Assembly: GCA_013398275.1 (NCBI GenBank)
Contig: VZSE01002721.1
Coordinates: 937,075-1,001,074, forward strand
Direction: 5' to 3'
Origin: Promerops cafer
Lineage: Eukaryota > Chordata > Aves > Passeriformes > Nectariniidae
Length of the DNA stretch: 64,000 nt
Position numbers and translations under genes: made by a program. Below the pieces are notes generated by a model. That model did not search any database. It was not told where the DNA came from and saw only the letters and a program-made list of their open reading frames with translations. Shown here in pieces: positions 1 to 16,680 of this stretch. Numbering within the stretch: the first letter of the stretch is position 1; each line of letters opens with the position of its first letter.

Positions 1-784
1 TTTCTCAAATGGTTACTCACAAGTAGTTTTGACTATATGGGTACATCCCCCTTGCTTTTCTGCTTGAGTATTCTTTTATTCCTTGTAATCACCAAATCTT
101 GTCCTGTTTTTTTTTAGCTGTTAAAAAATAGTGTTCTGCACTTGGATTTATGTTTGGTTTTGGATTGGCTTTGGGAGTTTTTTTGTTTGATTGGGTTTTT
201 TTAGGAAACCCAACTCTTTGCTGTTTTTTTTTTCACTTTCTTCAAACATATTTGATTATTCTGCTTCTGTAGTATGTTGTTTTTTCCTCCATCTCAGAGT
301 AAGTATAAGATTGTAAATATAAAGTTGCACTGTATTTACTACTCACTCTCTTATTCTTCTTCTACTATTCAGTGTTCTGCATTGTGTATATTCAAAAGCC
401 GAATGTTAACATAATGGGAGCTCCTTTTCTCTAGACTTTCTTTATAGTCAGTGAAAAGGTTCTGTCACTGGGTGATTTGGAGCAGCAAAGTGAGGGTTCT
501 GCCCCTACTCATCCATCTAAGGAAGCTAATCCATGGAAATCAGCTTTCCCAGGTGAAAGCTAAGCTTTGTGGATAACCTTCCTTTGATTTCTTTTGCTGA
601 ATTACTTTGAGAGATTGGAATATCTGGTCAATACTTCTTTTATACTTTTCTGTATAAAGACTCACAGTGGTATCTGCAAGGCTAAGGAATTAATTGGAAC
701 AACAGTTCTATGAACTAGAAGAGGTGGTCAAGGCCAGTATAAATGGAATTATATGTGATGTCTGTGATCATACTGTATATGCCC

Positions 785-930
785 TATCCCTGGCAGTGTT
801 CAAGGACAGGTTGGATGGGGCCCTGAGTAACCTGGTCTAGTGGAAGGTGTCCCTGCCCATGGCAAGGGTTGGAACTGGAGGATCTTTGAGGTCCTTTCCG
901 ACCCAAACCATTTGATTATTCCATGATACA
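785..930 (+). repeat. CR1 LINE 3' tail, plus orientation
   Basis: This is about 145 bp of the terminal part of a CR1 element. It has the typical run from the 'ggcagtgttcaaggacagg' region through 'gttggaactggaggatctttgaggtcc' and ends in a diverged 8-bp-type tail (attattccatgata). It is 5'-truncated, as most avian CR1 copies are. It lies within the MIB1 intron, about 80 bp from an inverted CR1 copy. Confidence 0.85.
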
Positions 931-1012
931 TACAGCTCTCACACAAAAGGACTTGAGAAACCCTAACCCAGAATATGAAAACATTTCTGTAAAAGTACCT
1001 TTTAAGTCAATT

Positions 1013-1422
1013 TCATAGGATCATAGAATGTTGGAAGGGGCCTTTAAAATCAGTCATGTAACTGACATATAATACCGTGCAATGAGCAGGGACATCTTCA
1101 GCGAGATTGGGTTGCTCAGAGCCCTGTCCAGCCTGACCTTGAATGTTTCCAGGAATAGATCATCTACCACCATTCTGGGTAGCCTGTTCCAGTGTTTCAT
1201 GACCCTCATCATAAAAAAATTTCTTTCTTATACCTAGCCCAAATCTGCTTTCTTTTAGTCTAAAACTATTACCCCTGCACTACTGCAACAGGCCCAGCAA
1301 AAAAGTTTGTTCCCATCTTTCTTATAAGCTCTCTTGAAGTGCAGAAGGGCTATAACAACATCATCCTGGAGACATCTCTTCTCCATGCTGATCAACCCTG
1401 ATTTAAGTATCTCTGATGGAGA
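1013..1422 (-). repeat. CR1 LINE 3' region, minus orientation
   Basis: On the + strand this starts with two 8-bp terminal units (tcatagga, tcatagaa). It then shows the reverse complement of a CR1 3' UTR and ORF2 end, including the 'tggaaggggcctttaaaatc' and 'agcctgttccagtgtttcatgaccctc' regions and the 'ctcttctccatgctgatcaaccc' region. It is diverged and 5'-truncated near 1,420. The open frame at 1,255-1,446 on the - strand lies inside it and is not a gene. Confidence 0.88.
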
Positions 1423-1685
1423 AAAGAAGGAGAAAAGAAAAAACAAAAAGACATTTATACTGATGTAAATGCTTCTCTGTGCCTGTCATTGTACTGAATG
1501 TGTAAAAATTGCCAGCAAATAACCTGTTCTTAGAAGTTAGTGTGAAAACTCATTTAAGTTGCATTTTGAGATGCTGAATTAGATCAAAACCCCACTAGAT
1601 GGAGATTCTTGAAGCCCAAGTGCCTTGCAAATGAATATAGAGAGCAGGAGATGCACTTTGCTCACATGTGTGTTGTTCTTTACAG

Positions 1686-1764
1686 ATTGAAGAATGCGTA
1701 GTATGTTCAGACAAAAAGGCAGCAGTGCTCTTCCAGCCTTGTGGTCATATGTGTGCCTGTGAGA
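1686..1764 (+). CDS. MIB1: MIB1 exon: first half of RING2
   Basis: This 79-nt coding exon is followed by the donor GTAAGT. It encodes I-E-E-C-V-V-C-S-D-K through F-Q-P-C-G-H-M-C-A-C-E, which I recognise as vertebrate MIB1. It supplies most zinc ligands of the second RING finger: the CVVC pair, the CGH pair and the following cysteines. MIB1 is an E3 ubiquitin ligase that ubiquitinates the cytoplasmic tails of Delta and Jagged ligands, driving their endocytosis so that Notch is activated on neighbouring cells. The N-terminal MZM and REP ligand-binding regions and the ankyrin repeats are encoded upstream of the window. The exon ends one base into an Asn codon (phase 1), and the next exon completes it. 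Confidence 0.96.
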
Positions 1765-3302
1765 GTAAGTAACTCTACAAAACCTCTTTCTGAAGTAATC
1801 GTGGAACAGAATGTTTTTAATCAGATTGCTAAAAGGTTATTAGTAATCTGATTTCGGGTTCAATTTACTTTGTAGTCTGGTGTGATTGTCAGAATTTTGG
1901 CATTATTTGTCATGCTGGTAATAATTGGAGGACAATGTGGAGATTTTCAAAAATTTACTGTGTTCTTTCATCTGAATTATTTAACTGTGAGTAGGCATTC
2001 TCACATTATAGAAGCCTACTGTATATTGTTAACACTTTGGAAGTAATTAGAATTAATTTTGTTGTTTTGTTGCAGCTTTTTGAAGGCATTCAGATACACA
2101 AATGGTGTTTTAAAAAATATGTCAATAAATACTTAGTAATGCCTCATTACTAATCTACAGATTTGCACAAGGGCTGTATTTTCCCCCAGAAGTCACATCA
2201 TATATCCTTGCAAAGAGCACCAGTTACGGTTCACTTTGATTTATCCAGTGTAATGGTAAAATACATAGGAGATCTCGAGAAATTTTTTGGTTTTGAGTAT
2301 ATGTGGATGAGAATGAAGCTATCACCTTGTCTACAGACATTTCTTGGCTTTGTTGAAGGGTCATTTCCCTAGAGAAGAGCAGTCCTCATTGATGAGGAGC
2401 TACATAAGAGAGAAGGTAATCATTCCCATGGGTAACTGCTTGCTTGGACTTGCTAAAGAAGTCTGGTTTCTTCCTCTGTTCTGGCTGAAGCAGTTGACGT
2501 TGAATCACTGACAATAGTTAGCCTGATCTAGCCTCTTTCACTGTCTGCAGTTGTAAGATGATGAGAGAAGTTTTTCTGAATCGTTTCCCCAGAAAGAAGA
2601 CAACAATAAGATTGATTACTGTAGTGAAGGATTTCAGTAGCTCAGTACACATTACCAAGTCTAAGCTGTAACAGCAAAAGGTTTAACAGCTGTAGATTAT
2701 TTATTTCCATATTTTTTTCTGGACATCTTGTTCAAGCAGGACGAGAGAGTTTTCAAGTTTGTGTATTTTATAGGACCCACTCTCTTGATTCACAGTAACC
2801 TTTTAGCATTTATGAGACAATAATTTGCCTTTAGTAGAAAAATTACAGCCCCCTTTCTAGGATTATATCAAAAGACGTAGGTTTACTCTTAAGGGTAAAA
2901 AGCTGCACCTGTTTGCCCCTGGAGCATTAGTGTGATCCTTTGCTCTAAAGAAAAAAGCAGACAGCCAGGACATTCTTGGAAGTTCTGGTCTCAAATGTGT
3001 GGTTACTGTTTAACTTCTGTAATTCTTGTGGACTAGACATGCATTTGGAGAAAGAGGAACCTGTTCACTTGAAATATCTTAAAAGGAGATAGAGAATAGA
3101 TTTACTTTGAATCCCAAACAGGACATTGTTTAGGTGTGATTTGCAGAAAATTATGTGAAGATAAACTCAAGTAGTTCTTTGTATTATAAGCATCTGTTAA
3201 ATCATTGCTGTATAGTTATTCTGAATAAACAAACTCATGGATAGAAAAAAAGAAAAACTAAGTGGGAAGATTCAGAGTTGATTTATTTCTCTGTTCCCTC
3301 AG
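1765..3302 (+). other. MIB1: MIB1 intron
   Basis: This phase 1 intron of about 1.5 kb has a GTAAGT donor and a ctgttccctcag acceptor. It is AT-rich. I see no recognisable repeat, RNA gene or conserved coding segment in it. Small open frames such as 2,163-2,372 have no supporting features. Confidence 0.9.
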
Positions 3303-3416
3303 ATTGTGCAAGCTTGATGAAGAAATGTGTACAGTGTCGGGCAGTGGTTGAGCGAAGAGTGCCTTTCATAATGTGCTGCGGAGGGAAAGGTACAGAAGAT
3401 ACCAGTGATGATATTT
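3303..3416 (+). CDS. MIB1: MIB1 exon: second half of RING2 and linker
   Basis: This 114-nt exon is read after the split Asn codon. It encodes C-A-S-L-M-K-K-C-V-Q-C, which completes the C3HC4 pattern of RING2, then the basic stretch R-A-V-V-E-R-R-V-P-F-I-M and a linker rich in Gly, Glu, Asp and Ser that ends at D-D-I. The donor is GTGAGT. It ends phase 1: a single T that, with CA of the next exon, makes Ser. The linker (C-C-G-G-K-G-T-E-D-T-S-D-D-I) looks like the variable part of MIB1, where I would expect a few substitutions between birds and mammals. The antisense open frame at 3,283-3,603 is a shadow of this exon. Confidence 0.96.
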
Positions 3417-4534
3417 GTGAGTGACTCCAGAGCCCATACTCTTTCACGTTCCTGCACCAACTTACTCTCATTCTCTTAAATGATCTAAATATTTCTCTCC
3501 TTTCCGAAGAAAAGTTTAATGAAAACAGTGTTAACCCAGGTATCCCTTTGCTGTTTGCACTACTTCTTTCTGCATCGGTAGCAGCAAATGTGGTTAACAC
3601 CACCAGTCATTACACTGGAGAGTTGCTTCTGGCATTCAGAATAGAATCCAAAACATGTGTGATGACTTGGCCACGTACTAATGCCCTAAGAAGTAAAAGC
3701 TGAAGATTGTCTGTGCTTGTGCAAATGAGCAAATAAATTTCTATTTACCTCTGGTACTCTGAAGTAATGGTAAGTATTTTGCATCTAGGTACAAGCAACT
3801 TTCCTGAGAGAATGTCCAGTTTTACATCTCCTCCTTGGACTAGTTTTTAAACTTCTTGTGACTCATTTGAGTAATTTCTATGAATTATTTGTATTTGCTC
3901 TGTGTGTGTATATGTGGTACACAGTATTTCAGTTGAGTTTATGAGAATTGGAATATTAGTTAATTCTTGTCATAATGTTCTGAAATAGATAAATATAAGA
4001 ATAGTCATTAAAATCAGGTTTTCAATACACTGGAAATTTAAGACTTGACAATTTCTCTTTCATATAGTAATATTGCTTCCCAGATCAGTCAAATATAGGA
4101 ATATTAATCTGAGCTTCTTCAAATTTTTAACAAACTGCTTCCAAGACACTTTTGAACACCAAATAGAGCCATCTATGGAGATAAAAAAGTCATTTCAATG
4201 TGAAGGAGTTCGGCTTTTTTTTTACTTTAAACATGTGCAAAAAATATTTATGTCAGGAACTTCACTGACAAATAAGAATTCTGAGAACATTAAGGGACTA
4301 CAAGCATTGTCATTAAGGAAATACGTGTCAAAGTGTTGCCACTAAACTCAAAGAAACTCTTTTTTGAGCTGCAGTGATGGTGTAGTGAATTTAATTAGAT
4401 TATCAAAAATGGTTGGCTAACATTTTTGTTTTTCAGATAATTGAAAAATTGTAGCTGTGACACTGGAAATAATTACTCCTGGTTTATTAGATAGCTGTGT
4501 GATGACGTATCTTTATTTTCTTTTAATGTTCCAG
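3417..4534 (+). other. MIB1: MIB1 intron
   Basis: This phase 1 intron of about 1.1 kb runs from the GTGAGT donor to an acceptor ending taatgttccag. It is AT-rich single-copy sequence. I recognise no repeat. The 90-residue open frame at 4,073-4,345 has no splice context or recognisable domain and is regarded as chance. Confidence 0.9.
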
Positions 4535-4635
4535 CAAGTGGAAACATTCCAGTTTTGCAGAAGGACAAAGACAACACTAATGTCAATGCAGATGTACAGA
4601 AGCTGCAGCAACAGTTGCAAGACATCAAAGAACAG
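4535..4635 (+). CDS. MIB1: MIB1 exon: coiled-coil linker between RING2 and RING3
   Basis: This 101-nt exon completes a Ser codon and then encodes 33 residues, from S-G-N-I-P-V-L-Q through D-V-Q-K-L-Q-Q-Q-L-Q-D-I-K-E-Q. The Gln/Leu-rich segment has the heptad pattern of a short coiled coil, matching the segment placed between RING2 and RING3 in MIB1. The donor is GTAAAA, weaker than the other two donors, and the exon ends in phase 0. Frame continuity with the exons on both sides is exact, which supports the boundaries. Open frames overlapping it on either strand are shadows. Confidence 0.96.
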
Positions 4636-9416
<4,781 letters not shown>

Positions 9417-9577
9417 ACTGGGGCCAGTGTCTTCTACTAGGCTGTGGGAGTAAGGACATGCTGATGGTTTAAGCCTCTGTAAGCTTGAAAGGCAGTAAAG
9501 GGTTCTGATGAAAACATTTCTAATACTGTAGCACAGGTTTGTTACATAGTAATTGTTTAAAGACTGTGAACACACCA

Positions 9578-9583
9578 AATAAA
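9578..9583 (+). promoter_or_regulatory. MIB1: Proximal poly(A) signal AATAAA
   Basis: This canonical hexamer lies 162 nt after the MIB1 stop and is followed within 40 nt by GT/T-rich sequence (cagcttgtagctttact). It could give a short-3'-UTR isoform. Whether it is used cannot be judged from sequence. Confidence 0.45.
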
Positions 9584-12500
9584 AGAAACAGTATTTGAAC
9601 AGTCAGCTTGTAGCTTTACTCTGAAAAAACGTCTAAGCCTAATGCTAGTTTAAAGCAGTCTTTTTTTCATTTTGTTTCTGTCTTCTTCCCCTTAAAGGGA
9701 CAATCTTATTTTGGTTTTGTTCATGTGTATCATGTATGTATCAGATGTCAAGTGATGTAAGGGAATTTTTTTTTATGTTGTTAGTTACTACCAAACATAA
9801 ATATTTAGGAATTTTTTGTTTTGCTTTATGCTTTTCTGGAGAGTGTCAACATTTCCTGTGACAGTTCTGATTCTTAATTAATTTCTGTCTTGAAATACAC
9901 AGTCATGAAAAATCAATATAAAATATATACACAGTAGTAATAGATAAACCATTCCCATAAGGTGATGCCTCAGCATATAATGTTAGGGTAATTCTGACTT
10001 TATCATGCCCTTTGTTCCTGAGGATGAGTTGTGTAGGAAACAGTAAAAAGAAAAATCTGTTTTGGAAGCATTATGTTTCCAAAACTGCACTTTAGCCTAA
10101 CAGGTTTAAGCTAAGTAACTTCAATAGTGAGCTACATAATTCTGCTAATTACTTGACTTTGCATGGAATTGCTTTTAACTTGAGTGGAAAGGAGAACATT
10201 TGAGCAGTGGGTCAGTTAGCCCTTTTAGATGAGTGAATTTGATCCATTGTGTAGAAGCACATACATGTGAAGCCATTTAAAAATTTTGGGTCTGTGAATT
10301 TGGAAAAAACAGATTTTGCAAAATTTCCTTTCTTTTTAATTGAGTTTTATTGTCTCCAGGCAAACAGTGTCAACAGCAAAAGAGAATATTTAATATTGAT
10401 TATTCATCCAAGTGGGGTGTTAACACCAGAACTTATCTGTAAGCATTACTGAGTAATTCTGCAATTGAAGATATTGCTGACAGAACAGTGAATTTTGTGA
10501 GCTGTGCCTAGTTGAGCTGAATTTTGCTGAAGGAGTTTATTGTCACTGATGTGATAAAGAGGTGTTCCTCCTGACCCCCAAAATGCTACTGTTAGGGACT
10601 GCAAACTATTAACATTTTGAAAACAAATGTGTCCTTTCCTTCTTTTTGGTGGTAGAAAATACACGGATTTAAGGATCTCTTGTAGCTAAAAGGAATCTGT
10701 GCTTACTCCTAAGTGATTCAACAGTTTTCTGCGTGCATAGTTCATGTAGCCCTTTGCCATTGTGTAGACTTCATTTGGACATGCTCTTGCAGAACATTAA
10801 AGAAATCCATGCTGGAGTCACTTAGGTGCCTTACTTGCAGCTAAGATGAATTTATCATTGAATTCTCATTGCATATATCTAAAATGTGGACAAAAGGATA
10901 GTTCAGGGAAAGATCCAAGTAATGATAAAGATATAATTGTCTTTTCAGATAAATCAATCTGTCTTCTGAAACTTATGTTGATATACCTGAACTGTGCAAG
11001 TGTTGGCAAATGTCTCAGAAGACTGTTACTAATAAACTGTAAAGATAGACAAACCTTTAAGCAATAAGATTTAAACACGGAATAAAGTTTTCCAGGAAAC
11101 AAGTACAGCGATATATTGGAAAAGTGTATGTAGAGTGGCTTTTAACACCATGAAGTGATGTAATATACAGCCTTACAATAGCTGTCTTTTATTCTCATCA
11201 GCATTCCAAATGTTCCTCATTATTTTCAGTGTTTTTTCATTGGACACAATCACAATCTGGAGTCACTGTGGTAGTCTGGTTTATTTTGTATACTAGTGGT
11301 CATCTCAGATAATCTGCGTCTGTATTCTTGACCAAATGAAGCAGACTTCCCTTTTTTGCTTCTAGATTCCTATTCTAAAATACCAAAATTTCAAGGAGTT
11401 TTGGAAAGTTTTTAATACAAGGCCTTTTATCAGTTCAGCATTTTGGTATCTCCACTTGAACTTTGTGTGCATCTGAGTGTTCATTGCAATTTTCATTTGG
11501 CCAATATGCACGTTACTAGGATGTTTGGTTTGGTTTTTTGGGGGTTTTTTTTTGGTAGCATGTTTTACAGCTGAACTTCTGTAGTTGACTTCAGTTTTTT
11601 GTCAGGCTTCCCCTGGAAATACTTCTATAATAGGATGTGCCATTTGATGATCCATTCTGAGTTTTAGCCTGTCACGCATCGGATTTGTACCTTGATTTCC
11701 TCTGTCTCTGGCAGACATATTTTGCCCTCTTAATTCTTCAAGGGAACCTCTGCAAACTTGTCTGCACAGATGCAGGGTGGATCTCTTCTTGGTAACGCAA
11801 CTCAAAACTGAAACCTCAGTACAGCAGTTTGCATTTTCCTAATTCTTTTTTGCTGGAACAAGCCAGAATTACTTGAAAATATTCCAGTTTAGCATCAGTT
11901 GAATAATTCAGCTGAGAACAGATCTGAAGCATCCTGGGTAGGAAACCAGATGTAAGATGTAAGTTACTGTTTAACACCCTCAGTACTTGAATACCATGAC
12001 AGTCCTGTGGAAATGGAGACAATGACTGAAGGTACTGCTGTAGGAGCAGCTATAGTGTCCTATACTGCAATCACAGCAGATGTATGTGACTGCATAGCAG
12101 TTTGTGATTGGACTCATTCAGCAATGTTGTGCGCCAGTTGAAACTGAAGTATGTCAGCTTGATGCTATTTCGGTGCCAAGAAAAACAACTGAATTAGAAA
12201 AACTGGGAAAGTTAACCAAGATGCTTGAATTATTTGTATAGGTCTCTTATTGACAGGAGGAAGAGCTGTGTCTTGTCTGGAGATAGTGATACAGTTTGCC
12301 ATTCAAAAAACTTAGTGAGGAAAAATGCTTGCAAATCTGGTATCATTTATGGAAATAAATATTTATATTCAGACCCTCTCTTTGTATTCAGATGTAGAAG
12401 GTGAGCTAGTGTTGTTGAGGAGCCCAGTAAGCTCATTCACTTTATTCTATGGTTATCTGTGCAATGTGTGCAGAGTGCAAATGTTTAATTGGATAGCAAG

Positions 12501-15500
12501 TATTTGAAGGATGAGAAATTAACTTGAAAGCCAAAGGGGATCATAACAAGTAGTAGAGTTAAGGAAATATCACTGTGCATCTGTCTTCAGCAAAAGATTA
12601 AAGTCTAAATTTCACCTGAGCAAAGCGAAAATTAGGAAAGTCACTAAGACATTTATCTCTAATTTATTGTAAAGTCATAGAATGTAAGGGTTGTAAGTCT
12701 TGTTATGCCTATTCCCCAGCATTTAATGGCAATTTTGAAATCCAGTGGAATAAAATATCTCCATTTGTTTCTTGAAAGTAACAAGACACCTAAAAATATG
12801 TATTGTTCAGTGTGAGGCATGCTCAGATGTTTAAGTAAAATACTTTCTTTTCCATTCATTAAGAGACATAAACAGTCATATCACTACACAGTGATTTAAA
12901 GTGTAAAGACAACCTAAGAGGTTAACAGAATAAACTTAATAGTTGTAGATTGTTAACTTTTGTATAACTACCTTTGACTTTTTTTCCCCTCAGAATTTTG
13001 TATCATCATTTATTGTGGCCCAAGCTTATATGGCACTTCTCAAAATCTGGGCTGCTATTACCTACTTCACATTTGTCAGATTACTGTGTATTTTTACATT
13101 GGGGTTTGGAGAAATCCCTTTTTCCTGAAGTGGGTAATAAAAACTACACTGTTGAGATAGCAAAAAAGTTACTTTGTAAATGTAAAAATTTGATTAGAAG
13201 GTGGTGTTCTTAACTTGGACTGGGTGAGAATATAGCAGATTTGCACAAGTACTTGTGCCTTGTTAGCATAGTCTTACAATTGGTATTTTACGTTCTTTTA
13301 AAGACCTGAAATGGTCTTTTAAAAATAATTAAGTACTTATTGTGTAGATATTTTCTAGAGATGAAGGTTTATGTGTGTGTAATTATCTTTAGCAGTATTA
13401 ATTGCAGTTAGTGTAAACACTAAATTGTTTGAAGAAGCTGCTTTCAGCTAGTGATCTGAGCTTCCTCTACAAAACTAATTGTCAGAAATTTAATTTTACT
13501 CTTCCAGTAGCAGCTGGTGAACCGAAGAGCCTATCCTGTTCTTTGTGCTGCATGGGTCAAGTTTTCACTTAAAAAACCCAAACCCCAACAACACTAGTCT
13601 AACCTTTAGCAGTGCTACCTCCTTTCTGTCAAAGTGCTGAATTCTTCTCTAGCTGTTCGTTGTCTTTGGGAAGGGGTGGGGAATGCATCATTTTCCTTCG
13701 CTTCATCAGTTTTGATATCTGAATACATTGCGGAGGTTTTTACTTTATAAAATTACTGTGTAAGTTGCATACAATAGCAGTGTGTGATTTGCCACAAAGT
13801 ACATTGTATACCTGTGCATAAGTTGCTGGAATTCATACTGTTGTCTTTCCGTGCATTTCATAACTTGTTTGTGTTGACAAAGCTAAAGTGTTGTCTGCAG
13901 AAGCTTTAGTATGTGCCATTTTTATAGCTAAGCCTGTGGTAAATACGCAAGTTCTGACTCAGGGCTTTTTAACAACTTAATCACATTCACAATATTCTTC
14001 AGCACATCTTGGAGAATACTAGAGATTTAATGACTGTACAGTGCCTTGATAGAACTACTGAATGGGCAGCAGCCATAGGGTCTTCACAAGAATGCAAGTA
14101 TCTTTTCAATCCAGTTAATGAGTTGACATTAATGTAGTTGTAATGCCCTTGCCATGGATTTATAAACTTGTATATACTTTCTGTAAAGGAAAATTGGCAA
14201 ATTTAGATATTGTTAAGCTTTCTGAAAACTGTTTAATTGTTGCACTGGTCATGAGGATCTGAAGGGCATAATATTCAAATTTACAGAAGCAGCTTTTGTG
14301 TCCAGGACAGCTGAGAAAATTTTCTGTATGTGACATTTTTAGTGTGAGGGAGAGGTCATTGTGTGACATGTAAAAGTACCTGCTTTACTCTGATCTAGTA
14401 AATCTTCTGTAAGTGAGAGAGAAATAACCAACAACAAATCAGTATGTTTGTATGCTGTTTCATAGTTAAAAAACTTTGTGTCGTTTTGAGCTTCTAGGAA
14501 ATACTTAATTTGTCCCAATCTTAGTGTCTTTATGAATGCAAGCTATACACGTTGGAAAACAGGTTTTACTGAATCACAACAAACATCTTTGCTTTTGTTA
14601 AAACTAACTTTGTATTTTCTGTAAACAGTAGATTTTGACATGACTGTTTATTGGAGAAATTTAAGATTGCCTGTGTGAATGTAGTGCATTTCTGTATGCA
14701 GATAGCATTATATAATTGCTTACTTTAAAACTGCTTAGCAAGGTCTAAGCTTTTCAAAGGAAATGCTGATGTACTGTATGGTTAGTAAAACTTGTCATAT
14801 AAGATGTATACTGACTTTTTCAAGAGCTTTGATTTAAAAGTATAGTTGGTCTGAATTAATACTGATTTTTTGCACACAACATTGGAAAAGGGGTGGTGGC
14901 TCATTTGTCTTCCTCCTTCTTAATTGTAATGATGTTAGATGTCACCATGGAATTAGAAAATTGTATACCTGAAAAAGTATTTGCAAACTTGGTTACTTGT
15001 TGGCATACAATGTTTAAAAGTGCACCAGACTTTATTGAGAAATTTTGCAGTCCAAAGTTCTTAAAAAACCTGGTTCTTTTATAATATGTTCCTGAAGAAT
15101 GAGTTTGTGGAAGCATCAGAAGTGCTACGTGCCTTTGAATCTCCAAGGTACTCAAACATTGTTAAAGCAGCACAGTAGAAGTTCAAAGGGTGGATTATGT
15201 TTTAACAACAGAAAGGTTGATTTAAAATTATCTCTGGATTATGTGCAAATTTTTCTGTAAATATGCAGTTCATAGTACTGTTCTACTGACCAGAGTTGCT
15301 GTTAAGTGTATGTTAGACTCTGCGTTTACTTGTAATTGAATGGCCTTTACAGATCTGGCTATGTGAATGTGGTCATCTAAACATCTCCTGCCAGATACAG
15401 TAACTTCCATATTCTGAGACAACAGATGCTGCATCATAGTTTGTACTTTTAGGATTCAATTTAATGGATGCATTTGTAAAAAAAAAATTCTATGTAATCA

Positions 15501-15580
15501 AAGGCAACAAAACCAACCAGACTTATATGACTTAGTGTTTTTATTTGTCCTAGTGTACAGGTGAAAAAAGAAACTGACAG

Positions 15581-15586
15581 AATAAA
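15581..15586 (+). promoter_or_regulatory. MIB1: Distal poly(A) signal AATAAA
   Basis: This canonical hexamer is followed by a strongly T-rich downstream element (gtttgttgctctctttctcag and on through about 15,640). That arrangement is the best-looking cleavage context in the putative UTR. It would make a 3' UTR of about 6.2 kb. Confidence 0.45.
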
Positions 15587-16661
15587 AAGTTTGTTGCTCT
15601 CTTTCTCAGTTTCTTTTCATTTTTCAAGTTTCTTCAGCCTTGGTTTATATGACAGGTCTGTATGAAAACATAGTATTTTCAAATACTTTTGAATTAACTT
15701 CATTTTAAAATAATTGATGCAAATTGAAATACATTTGAAGTAGCTTCTTGTTCTTTTCTTTGGGATTTACAAGCTGCTCACATATTTCTCCTTACGTGTT
15801 CATTGAACATGATGGGAGCAGTGCTGCCATTGGTTCAAGACTTCTTCTCTGTGGTCTCAAGGGTTTCAGCCCCTGCTGATTGTAGTGGAAGCTGCAGCTT
15901 TTGCTATTTGGTATTGATGGGTTTAGATGTTGAGAAGGCTGTTTCATACTGTACAATATAAATAATTACAATAATTTTATAATGTAAATACTGTGAAATG
16001 CAATTAATTTCTGTATAGTGCACTTTGCTGTTCATTCCACCTATATCCCATATACAGTCATCTGTTTTTGATGGGAGTGGTGAAAATACATGGAGATTTC
16101 CTTTGGATTTGACATGAATCAGATGCAGAGGGTGGTTGTTCATGGGTGTACTGTTTCATTTAGGGAGTAAAGATTAAAAATCAAAAAGCATTAGCCTTCC
16201 TTTTCAGACTTGGTTTTCCACCATAAGGAAAGGAAATATAAGTTGTCAGAAATAAAATCGTTGAAGTTCTTGTGCTTTGTGCCGCCCTGCTCATGATGGT
16301 GACATGCATTGGAAAACTTTTGCTTTCACAAATGAACCATACCAACTTTTCTTGATACTTACAAGAAGGTTTTGTTTGAAAAATACTTCAGGGTTTTAAA
16401 TAGTTTGTTCCCTTTTCAGCAGAGTAGTATGTCCTTGCATTCCAGGAGATAGTAAGGTGGGGGGCTTTTTGTAGTCTTTAGCAAGTGATGCTATGATGGA
16501 TTAAAATAGTTTAAATTACATTAAAGAATGAGAACTGTGCCAACTGGCAATGTATAAATTTTAGTCTTCAACAATGCAAGACTTTAAGTTACGGGAAAGT
16601 CATTGCAGTATCTACTACAATTACGATTTATTGACGCTTATGTGACTGCCCTAGAGAAGCT

Positions 16662-16667
16662 AATAAA
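16662..16667 (+). promoter_or_regulatory. MIB1: Possible most distal poly(A) signal AATAAA
   Basis: This canonical AATAAA is followed by a short T-rich stretch (ctttatttctgt). It is an alternative end for the MIB1 3' UTR, about 1.1 kb beyond the 15,581 signal. Another AATAAA at 16,251 lies between them. Confidence 0.3.
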
Positions 16668-16680
16668 CCTTTATTTCTGT

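Larger units (their letters stand above)
1..1685 (+). other. MIB1: MIB1 intron (partial, 3' part)
   Basis: This is intronic sequence upstream of the first visible MIB1 exon. It ends in a pyrimidine-rich acceptor, ttctttacag, directly before 1,686. The intron is AT-rich and contains two CR1 tails in opposite orientation (about 785-930 and 1,013-1,422). Its 5' end and the preceding exon lie outside the window. The next codon is complete, so the intron is phase 0. Confidence 0.85.
9417..16680 (+). other. MIB1: Probable long MIB1 3' UTR (end uncertain)
   Basis: AT-rich sequence follows the MIB1 stop with no repeat that I can identify confidently. Vertebrate MIB1 mRNAs have 3' UTRs of several kilobases, and AATAAA signals occur at 9,578, 15,581, 16,251 and 16,662, among others. 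Four TGTANATA Pumilio-type motifs fall between 13,343 and 15,990. I infer a long 3' UTR ending at about 15.6 or 16.7 kb, with a possible short form ending near 9.6 kb. The boundary needs transcript data. Open frames inside are short and featureless. Confidence 0.55.

Noticed and set aside
12672..12800. Possible CR1 minus-strand start (tcatagaatgtaagggttg)
   Set aside because: Only about 20 bases resemble a CR1 tail and the following sequence does not match.
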